The notes under the pieces are model-generated. The model saw only the letters and a list, made by a program, of their open reading frames with translations, searched no databases and had not been told where the DNA came from. Shown piece after piece: positions 13,527 to 16,432 of a stretch of 16,432 nt of DNA. The stretch is from an uncultured Flavobacterium sp. Lineage in GTDB: Bacteria > Bacteroidota > Bacteroidia > Flavobacteriales > Flavobacteriaceae. Where the stretch lies: positions 1 through 16,432 of the forward strand of contig NZ_CAMLIX010000108.1 of assembly GCF_946479975.1 (NCBI RefSeq), read 5' to 3'. The position numbers and the translations under genes were made by a program. How positions within the stretch are numbered: position 1 is the first letter of the stretch; each line of letters opens with the position of its first letter.

Positions 13527-13826
13527 ATGGAAAGTTACCAATTTATAAATGAGAAAAATTCAGATCGTTTCTACGAAATAATCGCTGCCAAAACCCGCAA
13601 TGGTTTTATAATTACAGAACATAATGAAAAACTTCCGTACGTGGTTTTATCCAAAGAAAAAAAAGCAATAAACCATGGTCTTCATTTATTCATTAGTTGC
13701 ATGACATTAGGTTTCTGGATGATTGTCTGGATTTATTTTATTCTAAAATTCTCCCGTAAAAGAGACATTCTCGTTGCTGTCGACGAAGACGGAAATCTGT
13801 TTGAAGACAAATGTCTATCGGCTTAA
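13527..13826 (+). CDS. Small membrane protein of unknown function
   Basis: A 99-aa protein: a soluble N-terminal part (1-46), one hydrophobic helix (51-73) with the pattern NHGLHLFISCMTLGFWMIVW, then a basic stop-transfer (KFSRKR, 74-79) and an acidic tail. The His-x-x-His plus Thr-x-Gly-x-Trp-x-x-Val-Trp pattern is one I recall from small membrane domains in unrelated bacteria and phages, where function is also poorly known. By the positive-inside rule the basic side faces the cytoplasm. The tail DILVAVDEDGNLFE could be a small strand pair. It is divergent from the ECF sigma gene and has candidate promoter P1 upstream, so it is probably under that factor's control. Confidence 0.8.
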   Translation: MESYQFINEKNSDRFYEIIAAKTRNGFIITEHNEKLPYVVLSKEKKAINHGLHLFISCMTLGFWMIVWIYFILKFSRKRDILVAVDEDGNLFEDKCLSA

Positions 13827-13847
13827 ATAAAAAATTTAAAAAAATAA

Positions 13848-13877
13848 GGTAACAAATTTTGAAGCCAATTGATATAA
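13848..13877 (+). promoter_or_regulatory. Candidate ECF promoter P2
   Basis: GGTAACAA (13848-13855), 12 nt, then ATTGATATAA (13868-13877), followed by CCATA. It lies 22 bp after the small membrane protein stop and 182 bp upstream of P3, in the same direction. No ORF longer than about 13 codons starts between P2 and P3, so it would give the lipoprotein mRNA a long leader, or a short RNA. Confidence 0.6.
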
Positions 13878-14029
13878 CCATATAAAAACTGTTCTGGGCA
13901 ATTATTCAAACACATAGAGACATAGATTTAAGAAGTGTTAAAAGGCGTTTCACTTGTTTAAATGCACATAGCGCAGTATGTGAGAAATAAATTTTGCTTT
14001 TGAAGATCGCTTTTTACATGAAAAACAGG

Positions 14030-14059
14030 GGTAACAAAATAAAACTCAAATTGATTTAA
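14030..14059 (+). promoter_or_regulatory. Candidate ECF promoter P3 (lipoprotein)
   Basis: GGTAACAA (14030-14037), 12 nt, then ATTGATTTAA (14050-14059), followed by CCATA as in P2. Beyond the boxes P2 and P3 share little, so this is motif conservation and not just a recent duplication. The lipoprotein ATG is 70 nt beyond. Confidence 0.65.
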
Positions 14060-14129
14060 CCATAAAATTAACAACCAAATCTGAAAACTACTTGAAACAC
14101 TCAAGCCAGATTTATAAAAACTAGAAATC

Positions 14130-15101
14130 ATGAAAACAAATTTTAAAAAAATCGGACTTTTACTATTAGCTATGACAACTTTTGCAAGCTGCGATAACAC
14201 AGATGGAGATGACATTAAAATTTCTCCTCCAACTGCAGCCACTTTTAAAAGCATTAGCGAACAAGGCGTAGAAAGAAATACACAAAAATTTACGATGACG
14301 GCGGGAAATGGCCAAGTGACTTTAACTTCCGCAAAGGGTGTAAAGCTTTACATTAACGGAGATTGTTTGACTAAAAACGGAAATCCGGTAAATGGACAAG
14401 TTGATATCGAGTTTATCGAACTTTTTGACAAAGGAAATATGCTTGTAACCAATAAACCTACAATGGGAATTACAGCCGACGGAAAGAAAAACTTATTAAT
14501 CTCGGGTGGTGAATTCTTCATTAAAGCAACTCAGGGCGGAGTCGAAGTAAAAACTTCCTGCAGTATGAGCATGATTGTTCCAACGGCTTTAACAGATGGT
14601 TTTGATAACTTAATGACCTTATGGACTGGCGTTGTTGATGAAGCTGGAGAATTAGCATGGAAAGATGCCCGAGGCGCAGACGGAAAAGGTGGTGTGCAAG
14701 GCGAAGGAAACAATTATTATGTGACTTTTGGCAACTTCGGATGGACAAATGTGGACCGTTTTTATAGTGATCCAAGACCTAAAACAACTATTTTAGTTGA
14801 TGTTCCAGAAGGTTATGATAATACAAACAGCGCCGTTTACCTTTCTTATGATGGTGAAGGAAAAAATGCTTTGGCTAAATTAGACACCTATACTGCCGAA
14901 GGATTGTTTAGCGAACATTACGGACAAATTCCGGTTGGTCTTGCTTGTCACATTATTTTTGCGACAGAAGACAATGGAAACTGGCGTTATGCTATAAAAG
15001 GTGTGACAACAACAGCAAATGCGGTTTACAACTTTACTCTTGCCGAAACAACAGTAGGTACCGAAGCTCAACTCGTTGCTGCAATTAATGCCATACAGTA
15101 A
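14130..15101 (+). CDS. Surface or periplasmic lipoprotein of unknown function
   Basis: A 323-aa lipoprotein: signal peptide MKTNFKKIGLLLLAMTTFAS with lipobox FASC (Cys21), then acidic DNTDGDD, which in Bacteroidota can favour export of lipoproteins to the cell surface. The rest is beta-rich. Residues 60-150 include a conserved-looking block GVKLYINGDCLTKNGNPVNG and VDIEFIELFDKGNMLVTNKPTMG, similar in style to repeats in other Bacteroidota surface proteins (GNPVTG..V.I..IE). Residues 190-280 include a second beta domain (YYVTFGNFGWTNVDRFYSDP). No enzyme motif is seen. Two candidate ECF promoters lie upstream and an intrinsic terminator follows, so it is a single-gene unit probably belonging to the adjacent sigma factor regulon. 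An envelope-stress or surface role is inference. Confidence 0.85.
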   Translation: MKTNFKKIGLLLLAMTTFASCDNTDGDDIKISPPTAATFKSISEQGVERNTQKFTMTAGNGQVTLTSAKGVKLYINGDCLTKNGNPVNGQVDIEFIELFDKGNMLVTNKPTMGITADGKKNLLISGGEFFIKATQGGVEVKTSCSMSMIVPTALTDGFDNLMTLWTGVVDEAGELAWKDARGADGKGGVQGEGNNYYVTFGNFGWTNVDRFYSDPRPKTTILVDVPEGYDNTNSAVYLSYDGEGKNALAKLDTYTAEGLFSEHYGQIPVGLACHIIFATEDNGNWRYAIKGVTTTANAVYNFTLAETTVGTEAQLVAAINAIQ

Positions 15102-15125
15102 CTTGGAAATGCTTTTTTTAAGAAG

Positions 15126-15154
15126 AAGTGATGATTTGCTCATCACTTTTTTTT
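15126..15154 (+). terminator. Intrinsic terminator of the lipoprotein gene
   Basis: A perfect 9-bp stem AAGTGATGA (15126-15134) / TCATCACTT (15140-15148) with loop TTTGC, followed by a run of T to 15154. It lies 25 bp after the stop codon. Confidence 0.88.
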
Positions 15155-15161
15155 ACATTTA
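15136..15161 (+). promoter_or_regulatory. Weak promoter for the PKD gene, overlapping the terminator
   Basis: TTG (15136-15138, in the terminator loop), 15 nt, then TACATTTA (15154-15161), one mismatch from TAnnTTTG. The spacer is short. It would place the RNA start some 15 nt before ATG 15182. Confidence 0.35.
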
Positions 15162-15181
15162 ATCCAGTTTTAAAATTCATT

Positions 15182-16432
15182 ATGAAGCTTTTAACGCCCA
15201 AAAACTATCTAGTTATGAAACCACAACTGTCTATTTTCTTGATTCTATTTTCTATTCTCGCAATAGGTCAAAACAAAGTAAAAGACACCATAACCCGAAG
15301 AGCCAATATTGGTTTTATACAAAATGGAAATCAGGTTAGTTTTAAGCCAGAAACCCCACCCTTGATTCCGATTGCGGGTGCGCCAAAACCAAGTTATTCT
15401 TATTTATGGGAATTGGGCGACGGACATTACAGCAAAGAAGCAGAACCTAAACATGTCTATAAAAAGAAAGGAAATTACACCACAAGACTTGCCGTAATCA
15501 ACAATTACGACAATGGAAAACCTCCTGCAACACGTCCAAAAAAAGTGGCTGTAAACGATATTACAGATACTAATTTTAAAGACATTGCTTCTATCGCCGA
15601 TCAAAATGGTTTTGCGATTATAAAGAATTGTGATCCTATTCCTGCACAAGAAATGGTAGTCGTAGTAAGTTATCAAAATCTCGAGAATTATGTTTCTAAT
15701 GGAAAGTTGTATTTGTTCTATAATGAAAAGCAATTCAAACACAATAATTTCGAATTGAGCGATTTTAGAACCTATGCAGGCGAACGTGAAGTAAAAGAAA
15801 ATTTAGTCGCTGCTGTTGATGATTTAAATGATTCTGAAAATTTTCTGGCTTCCGCCGAAGGGAATTCCAAAACTAAAAAATACCCAAACACCACAACCGA
15901 AGAAGATTTGGATGCATCGCTTTTAGAAGCAAATAAAACGTATCACAACGTATCTATTTTAGAATTTGATGATGCAAATCCTGGAGAAACAAGAAATGTT
16001 TTTTATACTTTCAAAACGACTCTAGAAATGATAAAAGATACGAGCGCGACGGTGACGATGCGCGGTATTTTTGTTCCGAATCGAAGTTATAAAAACCATA
16101 AAGTAAAAAATCTGGAAATGGAAATCGTAACGTCTCACGATCCTAACAAAATGGGATCTAACGGAAGGTTTATGAATTACAGATTGGTGCGTTTTAAGAG
16201 AGTTAACTTTAAAACTCGTTTTCAAAATAACGGTGAAGGTCCGGCGAGAAAAATTCGTTTAGAAACTGATGTTCCCGATATGTTTGACAAGAAAACATTT
16301 CAGATCGAAAGCATGTATCCAGAATGTCCGATTTGCCCAAAGGGCGAAGAACCAACCGTGAGTTGTCTCGATACGATTATCAAACAAAAACAGATTATTT
16401 TTACTTTCAAAAATATTTATCTTCCGGGAAGC
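15182..16432 (+). CDS. Secreted PKD-domain protein (3' end outside window)
   Basis: An open frame of 417 codons that runs off the window with no stop. A signal peptide is present (QLSIFLILFSILAIGQ). Two in-frame starts are possible: ATG 15182, or ATG 15215, which gives a tidier signal peptide MKPQLSIFLILFSILAIGQ. I report the longer one. After it comes a PKD domain (about 42-110) with the hallmark YLWELGDGHYSKEAEPKHVYKKKGNYTTRLAV, then a long beta-rich region (SYQNLENYVSNGKLYLFYNEK, NVFYTFKTTLEM, RGIFVPN) and a Cys cluster ECPICPKGEEPTVSC near the window end. PKD proteins in this phylum are usually cell-surface or secreted, often by the type IX system; its C-terminal signal would lie outside the window. 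It follows the lipoprotein terminator, and no GGTAACAA motif is seen before it. Confidence 0.85.
   Translation, partial: MKLLTPKNYLVMKPQLSIFLILFSILAIGQNKVKDTITRRANIGFIQNGNQVSFKPETPPLIPIAGAPKPSYSYLWELGDGHYSKEAEPKHVYKKKGNYTTRLAVINNYDNGKPPATRPKKVAVNDITDTNFKDIASIADQNGFAIIKNCDPIPAQEMVVVVSYQNLENYVSNGKLYLFYNEKQFKHNNFELSDFRTYAGEREVKENLVAAVDDLNDSENFLASAEGNSKTKKYPNTTTEEDLDASLLEANKTYHNVSILEFDDANPGETRNVFYTFKTTLEMIKDTSATVTMRGIFVPNRSYKNHKVKNLEMEIVTSHDPNKMGSNGRFMNYRLVRFKRVNFKTRFQNNGEGPARKIRLETDVPDMFDKKTFQIESMYPECPICPKGEEPTVSCLDTIIKQKQIIFTFKNIYLPGS

Larger units (their letters stand above)
13827..14129. other. Gap before the lipoprotein gene: two promoters and a repeat-like filler
   Basis: This 303-bp gap holds P2 and P3 (separate entries). 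Between them (about 13905-13980) is text with two CACATAG blocks (near 13911 and 13964) that resembles the degenerate ACACATAG repeats I recall from Flavobacterium intergenic DNA. No gene is visible on either strand; a minus-strand frame over its right half has no promoter and overlaps the lipoprotein signal peptide. Confidence 0.4.

Noticed and set aside
13958..14254. 98-codon minus-strand frame over P3 and the lipoprotein start
   Set aside because: It covers promoter P3 and the lipoprotein signal peptide, and has no promoter or known motif.
15404..15742. 112-codon minus-strand frame within the PKD gene
   Set aside because: Antisense to the PKD protein frame, which has a recognisable domain. 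The hydrophobic, Tyr/Ile/Phe-rich product is typical of a shadow frame.

Overview
The window is AT-rich, densely coded DNA from a member of the Bacteroidota, most likely a Flavobacterium. The grounds are Bacteroidota-type -7 promoter boxes (TAnnTTTG) just ahead of several start codons with no clear Shine-Dalgarno sequences, the protein families present, SPII lipoproteins with short LLSC/FASC lipoboxes, a PKD-domain secreted protein, and intergenic repeats of a kind I recall from Flavobacterium genomes (from memory, not checked).

Layout: 1-932 is the 3' part of a glutaryl-CoA dehydrogenase gene, followed by a DUF3050 protein (1024-1806), an SGNH-hydrolase lipoprotein (1870-2640), a 70-bp intergenic hairpin repeat, an AraC-type regulator (2799-3620) directly upstream of a nitrilase-superfamily amidohydrolase (3688-4653), and a GNAT acetyltransferase (4726-5232). 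A small unknown gene converges on the GNAT (5240-5575, minus). A minus-strand tRNA-Ser(GGA) follows at 5680-5766. A LysR regulator (minus) and an MFS exporter (plus) are divergent around 6696-6785, which holds two interleaved inverted repeats. A 490-bp repeat island (8028-8518) separates the MFS gene from a minus-strand metabolic block: TatD-family nuclease (11516-10737), PlsC-like acyltransferase (10673-9537) and type I asparaginase (9547-8519), the last two overlapping by 11 bp. A second repeat-rich gap (11517-12083) follows.

The right end carries an ECF sigma factor (13396-12812, minus) with a membrane-spanning, TPR-containing partner that is a probable anti-sigma factor (12809-12084). Divergent from it are a small membrane protein (13527-13826), a lipoprotein (14130-15101) and a truncated PKD-domain secreted protein (15182 to the window end). 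Three copies of a two-part motif, GGTAACAA then ATTG 11-12 nt later, sit upstream of the small membrane protein (one) and the lipoprotein (two). They look like promoters of the adjacent sigma factor, so this end of the window is probably a self-contained cell-envelope regulon of unknown purpose.

The strongest non-coding signals are that candidate regulon; a REPIN-like foldback element present in two tandem copies and one diverged copy, whose terminal mini-hairpins differ by compensatory changes; and three terminators whose loop (or stem-loop junction) carries the TTG -33 box of a promoter whose -7 box follows the T-tract.
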